Below, piece after piece: positions 17,594-27,809 of a stretch of 64,000 nt of DNA. Under the pieces are notes generated by a model. It ran no database searches and was not told the DNA's origin. It worked only from the letters and a program-made list of their open reading frames with translations. The first letter of the stretch is position 1. Every line of letters starts with the position of its first letter. Where the stretch lies: assembly GCF_003344925.1 (NCBI RefSeq), contig NZ_CP031188.1, forward strand, positions 928,501-992,500. Direction: 5' to 3'. This stretch comes from Flavobacterium arcticum. GTDB taxonomy: Bacteria; Bacteroidota; Bacteroidia; Flavobacteriales; Flavobacteriaceae. Made by a program: the position numbers and the translations under genes.

Positions 17594-19852
17594 ATGAAGA
17601 AATTGCTCCTTTTTTTAATCCCGCTCATTACAGCATTTACTTATGCACAACCTACTAATAATAACTGTAGTGGAGCAACTACAATACCTGTTAATAATCA
17701 GCTTATTTGTGACACTAATGTAGAAGCTACTTTTGTAGCGGCAACACTATCTAACATTACAAACGATTGTATTGGCACCAATGGTTATGATGTATGGTTT
17801 GAATTTACTGCTACAAGTAACAGACATAGAATTGGTTACAATATAGTTTCTGGCACCGACGCATACATAAAGTTATCATTATATGAAGATAATTGTGATA
17901 CGCCCACGCTAATTAGTTGTGTCAATTCGGCAGGAATTGTAGAGGACTTAACAATTGGTACAACCTATAAGGTACAGGTACATGCTACCACCACACAGTC
18001 GGATCAAAATATTGTATTTACAATTTGTGTGAATGTACCGCTTAATAGCATTACGACAAGTAGTACTGCCTATACGCCCGAAGAGTTAATTGAGGATATA
18101 TTGATAAGTTCTGAATGTATGACCATTTCTAACGTTAATTACCAAACTGGGGCAAGCGAAGGACTTTCAGGAGGCTTAGGTTACTTTGAAAAAAACGAAT
18201 CCTTATTTAATTTTGACAATGGTATTATCCTATCTAGCGGAAATATAGACATTGCTCCCGGTCCTGCTATAGGGCCATCAAGTTCTGTTGGATCTAACTT
18301 AAGTGGTGATGAAGACCTTGAGGCTATTATGTTCGATTTTCCCGGAAGTTTTAATGACGTTAGTTGGCTTGAATTTGACTTTGTGCCTACAATAGATCAC
18401 ATTAGTTTTGATTTCATTTTTGCTGCTAATGAATATGGTACCTACCAGTGTGGTTTTGCTGATGCTTTTGCATTTATCCTTACTAATGTAGCTACGGGAG
18501 AAGCTACTAACCTTGCCGTTATACCAGGCACTACCATACCTATATCTGTAGTAAACATAAGAGATTCACAATACAACACTAGCTGCACCTCTGTAAACCC
18601 ACAATATTTCGACTCTTACTACACTACTGATGATATTACTGCCCCTGTTAACTTTAGAGGAATTACTGTACCTATGACAGCTGAAAGCGATGTTATACCT
18701 GGTAATACCTATCATATAAAACTCGTTATTGCCGATTATAACGATACAGCTTTCGATTCTGCTATATTTATTGAGGGAGGAAGCTTTAATATTGGATCAT
18801 CAGAATATGAATATGCTACTATAAGCACTAATAATAGCACTGTATTATGCGAAGGTCAATCGACAACGCTTAGTATTAACCTAGATAGCTCTTTCGAGTT
18901 CGCATGGTATCTTGATGGTGTTGAGATTCCTGAAGAAGATAGTAATAGTATAATAGCTACCCAAGCTGGCGAGTATGTTGTAAATGTAACTTTACCTAAC
19001 GAAGGCTGTAACCTTAGCTACAGTATAAATATTACAGAAGGAAGTGATACCATTACTGACATTGAGATAAGCAATGTATTAATGTTTGAGGCAGAAAGTG
19101 ACGGATTATTCAATTTTGATCTTGCTGAAAAATCAGCTCTAATACTGCAAGATCTAAACTTCCAAGATGTATTCATTACATTCCATAATACCCTTGAAGA
19201 TGCCAGTGCAGGTACTAATGCTCTACCTGATTATTATCAAAATTCAGAAAATCCAGAAACAATATATGTAAGAATTGAAAATGAATTATCAGGCTGTTTT
19301 AATACAGGTAGCTTCCAACTTATCATTTTAGATGAAAATTACACTACCCCTGCCCCACAAGGAGAGGAAGCACAATCATTTGACGAAGGAGAAACACTGG
19401 GTGATTTAATAATAGAAGGAGAAAACATACAATGGTATGCCGAAGATGCTACAAGTGGGCGATCAGCAATGAATACACAAGATGAGGAAACCCCATTACC
19501 GCTTGACACTCCCTTAGTAAATGGTGTAACATATTATGCGACTCAAACTATTTATGGTATAGAAAGTATTGAGAGACTTTCTGTTACAGTATCATCTACA
19601 TTAAGTACTTCAAAACACGATTTTGAAGGCTTTAGCTACCACCCTAACCCTGTTAGTAATATACTATACATTAAAAACAATAACAAAATAGACACCGTAA
19701 CTATACACAACCTGTTAGGACAATCTATTTTTAGCGAAAAAGTAAACAGCCTCGAAACACAAATTAATACAGAAGCATTTAAACAAGGTATTTACTTTAT
19801 TAAAATAATAGCTGGCAATAGCGAAAAGACAATCAAAATAATAAAAGAGTAA
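17594..19852 (+). CDS. Choice-of-anchor L domain protein with T9SS type A sorting domain
   Basis: The 752-residue secreted protein has a signal peptide (1-18, ending TYA-Q). Residues about 20-150 resemble a pre-peptidase-type beta domain. About 155-405 is a choice-of-anchor L domain (DNGIILSSGNI, FDFVPTIDHISFDFIFAANEYG, FADAFAFILT, HIKLVIADYND). An Ig-like segment follows (about 415-480), and the C-terminal type A sorting signal is at about 680-752 (YHPNPVSNILYI, IHNLLGQSIFSEKV, FKQGIYFIKI). It is predicted to be exported by T9SS and displayed on the surface or released. Function is probably adhesive or structural. A terminator follows. Confidence 0.88.
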   Translation: MKKLLLFLIPLITAFTYAQPTNNNCSGATTIPVNNQLICDTNVEATFVAATLSNITNDCIGTNGYDVWFEFTATSNRHRIGYNIVSGTDAYIKLSLYEDNCDTPTLISCVNSAGIVEDLTIGTTYKVQVHATTTQSDQNIVFTICVNVPLNSITTSSTAYTPEELIEDILISSECMTISNVNYQTGASEGLSGGLGYFEKNESLFNFDNGIILSSGNIDIAPGPAIGPSSSVGSNLSGDEDLEAIMFDFPGSFNDVSWLEFDFVPTIDHISFDFIFAANEYGTYQCGFADAFAFILTNVATGEATNLAVIPGTTIPISVVNIRDSQYNTSCTSVNPQYFDSYYTTDDITAPVNFRGITVPMTAESDVIPGNTYHIKLVIADYNDTAFDSAIFIEGGSFNIGSSEYEYATISTNNSTVLCEGQSTTLSINLDSSFEFAWYLDGVEIPEEDSNSIIATQAGEYVVNVTLPNEGCNLSYSINITEGSDTITDIEISNVLMFEAESDGLFNFDLAEKSALILQDLNFQDVFITFHNTLEDASAGTNALPDYYQNSENPETIYVRIENELSGCFNTGSFQLIILDENYTTPAPQGEEAQSFDEGETLGDLIIEGENIQWYAEDATSGRSAMNTQDEETPLPLDTPLVNGVTYYATQTIYGIESIERLSVTVSSTLSTSKHDFEGFSYHPNPVSNILYIKNNNKIDTVTIHNLLGQSIFSEKVNSLETQINTEAFKQGIYFIKIIAGNSEKTIKIIKE

Positions 19853-20175
19853 CACATACTTTTAAAAAAAAACAATTTTTAAAAACTCCTGCAAAATTGC
19901 AGGAGTTTTTTTACACAAAAACTAAAGCACTAACCTCCAGAACACTAAGTGAAAAATCTACAAAACATGATTATTCAGTATTTTACTACATAAAAAATAA
20001 CTCCGCATGTTAAAATTGTTATTTTAACATAAAAAACCATTATTTTGTCGATAAAAAAGATACAAAATAATTAATATGATAATATTTTAGTACTTTTAAC
20101 AAAGCTACAACAACAAGTATGCTAGCTATTGTTATTGTAACTCACTTTTTAATTTAATCCAACTAAATTATAATT
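19853..20175. other. Intergenic region, 323 bases
   Basis: This contains the terminator of the preceding gene and then about 260 bases of AT-rich sequence with no coding frame. It presumably holds the promoter of the lipoprotein gene at 20176, but I cannot point to a convincing box pair. Confidence 0.5.
19882..19912 (+). terminator. Intrinsic terminator
   Basis: AAAACTCCTGC (19882-19892 region) pairs with GCAGGAGTTTT (to 19909) and is followed by T's, about 30 bases after the choice-of-anchor L gene. Confidence 0.85.
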
Positions 20176-21204
20176 ATGAGAACTAAACTATTATTTACAG
20201 CCACAATTGTGGCCCTGTTTTTCAGTGCCTGTAGCAATGAAGACAACTCCAACGAAAAAAATAACGTTAACCTTAAAAACAGTTACAGACAAACGTCAGA
20301 CAACTACAATGATGTTAAAAAATTACAAGACAATGCTCTTGAAAAAATTACACAATTTTTTGAATTCAACACCGAAAACCCTAACGTTACTTTAGAAACA
20401 GAGAATGGGGTAATGATTAATATTAGCACCTCTAGCCTTACCATACAAGGGCAAAGAGTACATGGTAATATAGTAGTAGAATATGTCGAAATTTTTAAAC
20501 GTAGTACTATGGCAACTGCCAATAAAACTACTATGGGAATTGCCGATGAACAATCAGATGAAATAGAGGGAGTAGACTTATGGCCTCTTAAAACTGGTGG
20601 TGAATTCTTTGTAAACATGACATTTAATAATCAGCAAATAGATGACGGTGCTAATATTACACTTACTGTACCTACAGCATTAACAGGCGGTAACGACCCT
20701 AACATGACTGCATGGGATGGTGAAATAAATAATGGCGGTGATGTAGTATGGGACGAAGATGATGATGCAGAGCCTGTAGGTGGTGGCGGTGATCAAGGTG
20801 GTACTGGTGGCGAAAATTATAATCTTGATGTAGACAATTTCGGGTGGTCTAATATCGATCGTTTTTGGGGCTATGCTGGTCCTAAAACTACAATTCGGGT
20901 TGATGTTCCTGCCGGATATGACAACAATAACTCTAACGTGTATCTTGCAACAGAAGGAGAACAAAACATGTTAGCTCGGCTAGATACATATGATGCTGGA
21001 ACAGAACTTTTTAGTGAGCATTATGGTCAAGTACCTGTGGGGCTAAGCGGCTACATTGTTTTTGTGTCAGGAACAATAGGACAATGGGACTACACCATAA
21101 AACCCGTAACTTTTACCCCTAATGACATTATTGTTATAGATGCCGTAGATATAGTTACAGGTACTCAAACTGATGTAGAGAATGCTATAGATGCCATTCC
21201 ATAA
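20176..21204 (+). CDS. Surface-type lipoprotein, paralogue of the next gene
   Basis: The 342-residue protein has a lipoprotein signal (FFSAC, Cys19) followed by SNEDNSNE, an acidic stretch resembling the lipoprotein surface-export signal described in Bacteroidota. The body is beta-rich with a Gly/Asp-rich linker near 195-215. It shares order and motifs with the next gene: a GVxxxxSxxxLTxxG strand, VVEYVEIF, TGGEFFVNMT, IDDG, a FGWSNID/FGWCNID block, and a C-terminal NDIIV segment. This is a tandem duplication of a gene family of unknown function. A terminator follows. Confidence 0.8.
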   Translation: MRTKLLFTATIVALFFSACSNEDNSNEKNNVNLKNSYRQTSDNYNDVKKLQDNALEKITQFFEFNTENPNVTLETENGVMINISTSSLTIQGQRVHGNIVVEYVEIFKRSTMATANKTTMGIADEQSDEIEGVDLWPLKTGGEFFVNMTFNNQQIDDGANITLTVPTALTGGNDPNMTAWDGEINNGGDVVWDEDDDAEPVGGGGDQGGTGGENYNLDVDNFGWSNIDRFWGYAGPKTTIRVDVPAGYDNNNSNVYLATEGEQNMLARLDTYDAGTELFSEHYGQVPVGLSGYIVFVSGTIGQWDYTIKPVTFTPNDIIVIDAVDIVTGTQTDVENAIDAIP

Positions 21205-21230
21205 ACAAACTTCACTTTAATAAAAAACCT

Positions 21231-21265
21231 AAAATAACCCCTACTTAATAAAATGGGGTTATTTT
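21231..21265 (+). terminator. Intrinsic terminator
   Basis: AAAATAACCCC (21231-21241) pairs with GGGGTTATTTT (21255-21265). Confidence 0.75.
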
Positions 21266-21303
21266 AAAATTCTCGAATAAATTTTAATCCAAATAAATAA
21301 ATT

Positions 21304-22323
21304 ATGAAAACTAAATTATTATTTAAGACTGCTTTCGTAGCACTGATTTTTGCCGCATGTAGTAGCGAAGACACTTCCACAACTGACAACGCCTTATTAA
21401 AAAAAGCTTCGGAGAGCCAAGAAGGTAGTCTTTATGCATTAGAACAAAACAATAGAGAAAACTCAAAACAGTATTTTAGGTTTGAAACTGGAACAGAGCA
21501 AGTTAAATTCAGATCAGAAATGGGTGTAGAGTTAACTTTTTCTCCTAACAATTTAACTGTTAACGGAAACCCATACAACGGTCCTGTTGTTGTAGAGTTT
21601 ATAGAAGTATTCGGGATAGGCGGAATGGTAGCTACAGGTATGCCAACTATGGGAGTGCCTCAAGGAGAAGCAAATGAAGATTCTGCATTAGCAGGGCTTA
21701 TAACAGGCGGTGAATTTTATGTAAACATGACTACAGAGGAAGGTCAAGATATAGATGACGGTGTGCCTTATGTACTATCTGTACCTACAGAACTATCTGG
21801 AGGTCAAGGAGAGGATACCGAAGAAATGATTGTATGGACTGGCGAAGAAGATGAAGACGGTGATGTGGCATGGGAAAAAGACGTTGATGACGATGGCAAT
21901 GAAAGAGAAGTATCTGTAGAGGATGGCAAATTCATCATGGAGATGCTAAGCTTCGGGTGGTGTAATATTGATAAACTAGATAGTCTAGAAGGTTTTGAAG
22001 AATTCACTGGAATTTGGGTTGACGCACCTAACGGGTTTAACGACACCAATTCTATGGTATATATGTCTTACCAAGGACAAATGAATATGCTTACAGGGTT
22101 TAACAACTTTGATTATGGCATACAATTATTTGATGATCCTTATGACAACATTCCAATTGGTGCGCAGTTTAATGTAATATTTGTTTCCTCGCAAGGCGGG
22201 CAATGGCTAGTGGGCGTAAAACAAGTAACTATAGTAGGAAATGATATTATTGTTTTCACACAGTCTGATCTTGCCGTAGCGACAGACCCTGCACTTATCA
22301 ATATGCTCAATAGTCTACCTTAA
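21304..22323 (+). CDS. Surface-type lipoprotein, paralogue of the preceding gene
   Basis: The 339-residue protein has a lipoprotein signal (IFAAC, Cys19) followed by SSEDTS. It matches the upstream gene along its length (VVEFIEVF, ITGGEFYVNMT, DIDDGVPY, FGWCNID, NDIIVF) but has a longer acidic segment near 180-205 (DEDGDVAWEKDVDDDGNE). The acidic residues after Cys suggest export to the cell surface. No enzymatic motif is visible. It has its own terminator and an A-rich leader, so it is probably transcribed separately. Confidence 0.8.
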   Translation: MKTKLLFKTAFVALIFAACSSEDTSTTDNALLKKASESQEGSLYALEQNNRENSKQYFRFETGTEQVKFRSEMGVELTFSPNNLTVNGNPYNGPVVVEFIEVFGIGGMVATGMPTMGVPQGEANEDSALAGLITGGEFYVNMTTEEGQDIDDGVPYVLSVPTELSGGQGEDTEEMIVWTGEEDEDGDVAWEKDVDDDGNEREVSVEDGKFIMEMLSFGWCNIDKLDSLEGFEEFTGIWVDAPNGFNDTNSMVYMSYQGQMNMLTGFNNFDYGIQLFDDPYDNIPIGAQFNVIFVSSQGGQWLVGVKQVTIVGNDIIVFTQSDLAVATDPALINMLNSLP

Positions 22324-22350
22324 TTAAACAATTCTATTTCAAATAATAAA

Positions 22351-22377
22351 AAACCCCACTCAATGAGTGGGGTTTTT
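22351..22377 (+). terminator. Intrinsic terminator
   Basis: AAACCCCACTC (22351-22361) pairs with GAGTGGGGTTT (22365-22375), followed by T's. Confidence 0.88.
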
Positions 22378-22473
22378 GTTGTACGCAAATTTAATAGCCG
22401 AAATAAAAGTTTTATTAAAATCCAAAATTGTTATATAATTGCACTTAATTTCTAACTTAAATAAAATTACAAA

Positions 22474-22953
22474 ATGAAAAAATTATTTTTATTCTTATCA
22501 CTTTCTATTCTAACACTATCTATTAGCTCTTGTTCTGATGATGACTCAAATTCGACTGACAATGCTACTTCATATATTAAATTTAAAGTTGATGGTGTAC
22601 AGAAAAACTTCACTAACATAACTCAAGAAAAAACATTTTTTCAATCAGATACTTATTTAAGTATTAAAGGTCAAGACGGGAATGATATTACTGAAACACT
22701 CGAACTTTATATACATATGAACTTAAATGAAGGAGCTAACGCTCCATACGACATACTCAATCTAAACTATAATTATGCTGGGCTCGAATATGAAGCTAAT
22801 AACAGCTCAGACATTGTGTATGACACTGAAATATATACCTCTGAGAGAATAAAAGGGGTCTTTACAGGAACTCTAAGAGAATACTTAAATGGAGAATATA
22901 TTTACAAAACTATTACAGAGGGTAATTTTGATATTAAACTAAACTACGAATAA
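22474..22953 (+). CDS. Small lipoprotein, function unknown
   Basis: The 159-residue protein has a lipoprotein signal (SISSC, Cys20) followed by SDDDSNSTD, the typical acidic surface-export tag of flavobacterial lipoproteins. The mature part is predicted beta-rich and unrecognised (SYIKFKVDGVQKNF is a common start of this lipoprotein type). Its first ~90 bases and leader are almost repeated at 23030-23165, in front of a copy that lacks a start codon. Candidate -7 element TATAATTG lies about 40 bases upstream. Confidence 0.78.
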   Translation: MKKLFLFLSLSILTLSISSCSDDDSNSTDNATSYIKFKVDGVQKNFTNITQEKTFFQSDTYLSIKGQDGNDITETLELYIHMNLNEGANAPYDILNLNYNYAGLEYEANNSSDIVYDTEIYTSERIKGVFTGTLREYLNGEYIYKTITEGNFDIKLNYE

Positions 22954-23072
22954 ATACCCTAGCAACTTTACACAAAGTCCTCGCTATATATTGGGAATTT
23001 TTACTTACATAAAAGAAAAAAATTACTCTATAATCGTACCTAATTAATTTCTAACTTAAATAAAATTACAAA

Positions 23073-23561
23073 AGAAAAAAATTATTTTTATTCTTATCCC
23101 TTTCAGTATTAACCCTATCAATCAGCTCTTGCTCTGATGATGATTCAAGCTCGACTGACAATGCTACTTCGTATGTAAAGTTTAAGGCTGATGGCGTTCA
23201 AAAAACATATAGTAATATTATTATTAATACAGAAACTGTAACATCTGGGGGACAAGAGGAAATATGGTTAACCGTAACAGGATCCGAAACAGGAAACTCA
23301 GAGGAATACATATCCTTTGAAATACTTGAAGGCGAAGTTGGTGCTGATGTAATATATGACCCTGCTTCGCTTTATTATACTAATGGTCAAATGTATTATG
23401 GTTGGATAATGAATCAAGGCACTAGCATAAGCAACGTTATCCAGATTAATGATACTGAAAAGTTGAAAGGTACTTTCTCAGGAAGCTTTAGAAAATATGA
23501 TGCTGAAGACAACCTTATATCTGTAGAAATAACAGAAGGTAGTTTTGATATCAATCGTTAA
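23073..23561 (+). pseudogene. Lipoprotein gene copy that has lost its ATG start
   Basis: From 23073 an open frame of 162 codons to TAA (23559-23561) encodes a lipoprotein close to the preceding one: KLFLFLSLSVLTLSISSC then SDDDSSSTDNATSYVKFKADGVQK, diverging afterwards. Where the intact gene reads AAAATGAAAAAA, this copy reads AAAAGAAAAAAA, so the ATG has become AGA. The in-frame codons upstream run straight into TAA at 23061-23063, and no ATG, GTG or TTG precedes the signal peptide. The frame otherwise has no stop or frameshift, so the loss is recent, or a rare start codon is used. The candidate -7 box also differs (TATAATCG). Confidence 0.75.
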
Positions 23562-23587
23562 TAATCAAGGGAAGATACAGTCTATAA

Positions 23588-23617
23588 AAAAATCCCGCTC
23601 AATGAGCGGGATTTTTT
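23588..23617. terminator. Bidirectional terminator between the lipoprotein copy and sucB
   Basis: AATCCCGCTC (23591-23600) pairs with GAGCGGGATT (23604-23613), with A's before and T's after, so it can stop transcription from both sides. It is 20 bases beyond the sucB stop. Confidence 0.88.
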
Positions 23618-23637
23618 TATATATATAACTACAACTC

Positions 23638-24852
23638 TTAAAGTTCTAATGCCTTTTTAGGGTTGTTATCCATAAGTAGTTCTAATGGGTTTTCTAGCGC
23701 TTCTTTTACCGCTACAAGGAAACCTACAGACTCACGACCATCAATAATTCTATGATCATAAGAAAGTGCCACATACATCATTGGGTGTACCTCTACTTTA
23801 CCATCTACAGCTATAGGACGCTCTATAATATTGTGCATCCCTAATATACCTGACTGTGGAGGGTTAATAATAGGTGTAGATAACATACTACCAAATACAC
23901 CACCATTAGTAATGGTAAATGTACCACCTGTCATATCGTCAACTGTTATTTGCCCATCACGAGCACGAATAGCTAGACGCTTAATCTCTGCCTCAATACC
24001 ACGGAAAGTTAATGCTTCTGCATTTCTTACTACAGGTACCATTAATCCTTTAGGACCTGATACTGCAATAGAAATATCTACAAAGTCATAAGACACTTTA
24101 TAGTCTCCATCCATCATAGAGTTAACATCAGGATATAATTGTAAAGCTCTTACTACTGCTTTACTAAAGAAAGACATAAAGCCTAAACCTACACCGTGTT
24201 TTCCTTTAAATACTTCTTTATACTCTGCACGTAGTTTATTTATAGGCGTCATGTTTACCTCATTAAAAGTAGTAAGCATAGCCGTTTCATTTTTAGCCGA
24301 AACAAGACGCTCTGCTACTTTTCTACGAAGCATCGATAGTTTTTTGCGCTCAGAACTACGGTTACCACCTGTTGGGGTACCCATAGATGGTGTTGCGTTA
24401 ACCGCATCATCTTTAGTTATTCTACCATCTTTACCTGTACCGTTAATGGTAGTAGGGTCTATATTTTTTTCATCAAGTATTTTTCGCGCCGCAGGTGATG
24501 GCGCTCCTGTAGCATACGTTTTCTCTTCTTGTTTTGACGCTGCTGGCTTAGCTTCAGCTTTAGGCGCTTCTTCTTTTTTCTCCTCTTTTGCAGGAGCATC
24601 ACCTTCTGGCTTAGCTGCATCAGTATCTATAAGGCATACTACCTGACCAACAGCTACGGCATCGCCTTCTTCTGCTTTTAGTGTAATAATACCTGCTGCT
24701 TCAGCAGGAAGCTCTAAAGTTGCTTTATCTGAATCTACTTCGGCAATAGCCTGGTCTTTCTCTACATAGTCGCCGTCTTGTACCAGCCATGTTGCAATCT
24801 CAACTTCGGTAATCGATTCCCCTGGAGAGGGAACTTTCATTTCTAAAATCAT
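23638..24852 (-). CDS. sucB: Dihydrolipoyllysine succinyltransferase (E2 of 2-oxoglutarate dehydrogenase)
   Basis: The 404-residue protein has an N-terminal lipoyl domain ([10 protein letters not shown], lipoylated Lys43), an Ala/Lys/Glu-rich linker (about 75-110), a peripheral subunit-binding domain ([14 protein letters not shown] near 118-131) and the C-terminal acyltransferase domain with the catalytic YDHRIIDGR motif near 368-376. It transfers succinyl groups to CoA in the TCA cycle. It lies 56 bases downstream of sucA on the same strand and shares its promoter. Confidence 0.96.
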   Translation of the reverse strand: MILEMKVPSPGESITEVEIATWLVQDGDYVEKDQAIAEVDSDKATLELPAEAAGIITLKAEEGDAVAVGQVVCLIDTDAAKPEGDAPAKEEKKEEAPKAEAKPAASKQEEKTYATGAPSPAARKILDEKNIDPTTINGTGKDGRITKDDAVNATPSMGTPTGGNRSSERKKLSMLRRKVAERLVSAKNETAMLTTFNEVNMTPINKLRAEYKEVFKGKHGVGLGFMSFFSKAVVRALQLYPDVNSMMDGDYKVSYDFVDISIAVSGPKGLMVPVVRNAEALTFRGIEAEIKRLAIRARDGQITVDDMTGGTFTITNGGVFGSMLSTPIINPPQSGILGMHNIIERPIAVDGKVEVHPMMYVALSYDHRIIDGRESVGFLVAVKEALENPLELLMDNNPKKALEL

Positions 24853-24908
24853 CTCAATATAATTTTATTGGTGTTGTTAACTCTATATGTTAAATCAAAA
24901 ATACAATA

Positions 24909-27692
24909 TTAATTAAATAAATCTTTGTCAAATACCATCGCAATCGCTACTGCATGACGTTTTTTAGCACGCGATGAGCTACCCGCGGCAGGAGCACTAG
25001 ATGGTTCTAACGAAGCTAACCTTAATTTTACCTCGTTAAAATTCATAAGCATATGGCTGTAAGCTCCCATGTTTTTAGGCTCTTCTTGTGCCCACACATA
25101 ATCATCGGCATTTTTATATTTCGCAATAATCCCTTTAAGTTGCGCTATAGGTAATGGGAACAATTGTTCCAATCTCACAAAAGCAACATCATCTCTTTCT
25201 AGTTTTTTCCTTTCTGCTACTAAATCGTAATAGAATTTACCTGTACAAAAAACAAGTGATTTTACTTTATCTGCATTTACCGCAGGGTCATCAATAACCT
25301 CTTGGAAAGTTCCGTTTACCAATTCTTCTACACTAGATACTGCATCAGGGTGGCGCAATAAACTCTTTGGTGTAAACACAATAAGTGGTTTACGGAAGTT
25401 AGTTTTCATTTGCCTTCTTAACAAGTGGAAGAAGTTAGCTGGTGTAGTACAATCAGCTACATACATATTATTAGTAGAACATAGTTGAAGGTAACGCTCC
25501 ATACGCGCGCTAGAGTGCTCTGCTCCTTGCCCTTCATAACCGTGTGGCAATAGCATTACCAAACCGTTTTGATTGTTCCATTTATCTTCGGCTGCAGATA
25601 TATACTGATCTAGCATTATCTGGGCTCCGTTAGAGAAATCTCCAAACTGTGCTTCCCAAATGGTAAGTGTTTTAGGGCTAGCTAAGGCATAACCGTAGTC
25701 AAAACCTACTACCCCATATTCTGACAATAAAGAATTATATATATTAAACTGACCTTTTTGATCGTTTAATGTATTTAGTAATACCAGTTCTTCCTCTGAG
25801 TCTTCTACTTTAATCACAGCATGACGGTGTGAAAAAGTTCCTCTTTCTACATCTTGTCCAGACATACGTACATCAAAACCTTCAGTAAGTAGCGTACCAT
25901 AAGCAAGTAATTCACCCATAGCCCAGTCTAACTTGTCCGTTTCATACATACGTTTTCTGTCATCAATAAGCTTTTGTATCTTCCTGATGAATTTTTTATC
26001 TGTAGGCAACTGCGTAATAACAGCTGCAATATCGTCAAGCTTTTCTTTGGCTATAGTAGTATCTACCTTTTTAAGCATCTCTTGCTCGCATACTTTTTCA
26101 TAACCCTCCCATTCATTTTGCATAAACGGAGTAATCACAGTCAAGTCTTTTTTACGCGAAGCTTCAAGGTTTTGCTCCATCATGTCCTTATACTCTTTTT
26201 CAAGCTCAGCTACATGACCTTTCCCTATAACACCCGATGATAAAAGCTTCTCTGCATAAATATCTCTTATGTTTCTATGCTTAGCAATTAGCTTGTACAA
26301 GTTAGGTTGTGTAAAACGCGGCTCATCTCCTTCGTTATGACCATATTTTCTATAACCTAACAAATCGATGAATACATCACCACCAAACTCCATTCTATAA
26401 TCTAACGCAAAAAGCATAGCGTGTACTACTGCCTCAGCATCATCTGCATTAACATGTAGTACTGGCGAAAGCGTTACTTTAGCAATATCAGTACAATAAG
26501 TAGATGATCTAGCATCTAGATAATTGGTTGTAAAACCTATTTGGTTGTTTACTACTACGTGTATAGTACCACCTGTTTTATAACCGTCTAGCTTTGCCAT
26601 TTGTACAATTTCGTACACAATGCCTTGTCCTGCAATAGCAGCATCTCCATGTAGTGCTATTGGTAATACTTTACTATTATCTTCAGGGAAATATCTATCT
26701 TGTTTTGCTCTAGCAATACCCTCTATAACTGCACCTACTGTTTCTAAGTGCGACGGGTTTGGTGCTAAATTGATATTGATATTTTTGCCCTGTCTTGTTT
26801 TCTTATCAGATGTAAGTCCAAGGTGATATTTAACATCACCATCAAACATAGCATCATCATCATAATCTTTACCATCAAATTCGCTGAATATATCCGAAGG
26901 CGATTTTCCGAACACATTGGCAAGCACGCTAAGGCGACCTCTATGTGCCATACCCATCACAAACTGCTCTACACCTTTCTCGGCTGCTGCTTCAATAAGA
27001 GCATCTAGCGCAGGAATAAGCGATTCACCACCTTCTAGCGAAAAACGTTTTTGCCCTACATATTTAGTATGCAAAAAGCTTTCGAAAGAAACTGCTTCAT
27101 TTAGTTTCTCAAGAATATGCTTTTGCTGATCGGCAGAAAATTTTGGTTGATTTTCTCCTTCAGAGAGTCTCGTTTGTATCCATTTCCTTACTTTAGGATT
27201 ACGGATATACATATACTCTACACCAATGTGATCGCAATATACTTTTTTAAGATGATCTAGTATTTGTTGCAATGTAGCTTGACGAAGCCCTATCTCTTTA
27301 CCAGCATCAAATACTGTAGTAAGATCGGCGTTTGACAATTCAAAATCCTCCAACTCTATGGTTGGCGTATAATTCCTGCGTGCACGCACAGGGTTTGTTT
27401 TAGTAAAAAGATGTCCTCGCGTTCTGTAGCCTTCAATAAGGTTAATCACTTTAAACTCTTTCTGTAATTTTTCGGGAAGATCCGAATAATCAGAAATAGC
27501 CTGTTGTGTCGCTCCTTGCCCTGAGGTGGCTGCTCCAGTAAGTTCATCTCCGTAACCGGCATTAGCGAAATCGAAACCTTGGAAAAAACTTCTCCAGCTT
27601 GGCTCTACACTATCCGGGTTTTCTATATATTGACTGTATAAATCTGCAAAAAAAGCAGTATGTGCTGCGTTTAAAAAGGAAAACCTGTCCAT
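24909..27692 (-). CDS. sucA: 2-oxoglutarate dehydrogenase E1 component
   Basis: The 927-residue thiamine-diphosphate enzyme decarboxylates 2-oxoglutarate. The start MDRFSFLNAAHTAFFADLYSQYIENPDSVEPSW is the E2-binding N-terminus of SucA. Other visible signatures are GMAHRGRLSVLANV (near 245-258), the TPP-binding GDAAIAGQG, and HGYEGQGAEHSSARMERYLQL. Length is typical of Bacteroidota SucA. Candidate -7 box TACTTTTG lies on the minus strand at 27739-27732, 40 bases before the start. Confidence 0.97.
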   Translation of the reverse strand: MDRFSFLNAAHTAFFADLYSQYIENPDSVEPSWRSFFQGFDFANAGYGDELTGAATSGQGATQQAISDYSDLPEKLQKEFKVINLIEGYRTRGHLFTKTNPVRARRNYTPTIELEDFELSNADLTTVFDAGKEIGLRQATLQQILDHLKKVYCDHIGVEYMYIRNPKVRKWIQTRLSEGENQPKFSADQQKHILEKLNEAVSFESFLHTKYVGQKRFSLEGGESLIPALDALIEAAAEKGVEQFVMGMAHRGRLSVLANVFGKSPSDIFSEFDGKDYDDDAMFDGDVKYHLGLTSDKKTRQGKNININLAPNPSHLETVGAVIEGIARAKQDRYFPEDNSKVLPIALHGDAAIAGQGIVYEIVQMAKLDGYKTGGTIHVVVNNQIGFTTNYLDARSSTYCTDIAKVTLSPVLHVNADDAEAVVHAMLFALDYRMEFGGDVFIDLLGYRKYGHNEGDEPRFTQPNLYKLIAKHRNIRDIYAEKLLSSGVIGKGHVAELEKEYKDMMEQNLEASRKKDLTVITPFMQNEWEGYEKVCEQEMLKKVDTTIAKEKLDDIAAVITQLPTDKKFIRKIQKLIDDRKRMYETDKLDWAMGELLAYGTLLTEGFDVRMSGQDVERGTFSHRHAVIKVEDSEEELVLLNTLNDQKGQFNIYNSLLSEYGVVGFDYGYALASPKTLTIWEAQFGDFSNGAQIMLDQYISAAEDKWNNQNGLVMLLPHGYEGQGAEHSSARMERYLQLCSTNNMYVADCTTPANFFHLLRRQMKTNFRKPLIVFTPKSLLRHPDAVSSVEELVNGTFQEVIDDPAVNADKVKSLVFCTGKFYYDLVAERKKLERDDVAFVRLEQLFPLPIAQLKGIIAKYKNADDYVWAQEEPKNMGAYSHMLMNFNEVKLRLASLEPSSAPAAGSSSRAKKRHAVAIAMVFDKDLFN

Positions 27693-27809
27693 ACTTATGT
27701 CTTTATGACCTTTTGTTTAAAAAATTTTATGCAAAAGTACAATATTTGTAATAACCTTTGAGTGTTTTTTATATATTTATGTTTAATAATTACATACTAA
27801 ACATCTGTT

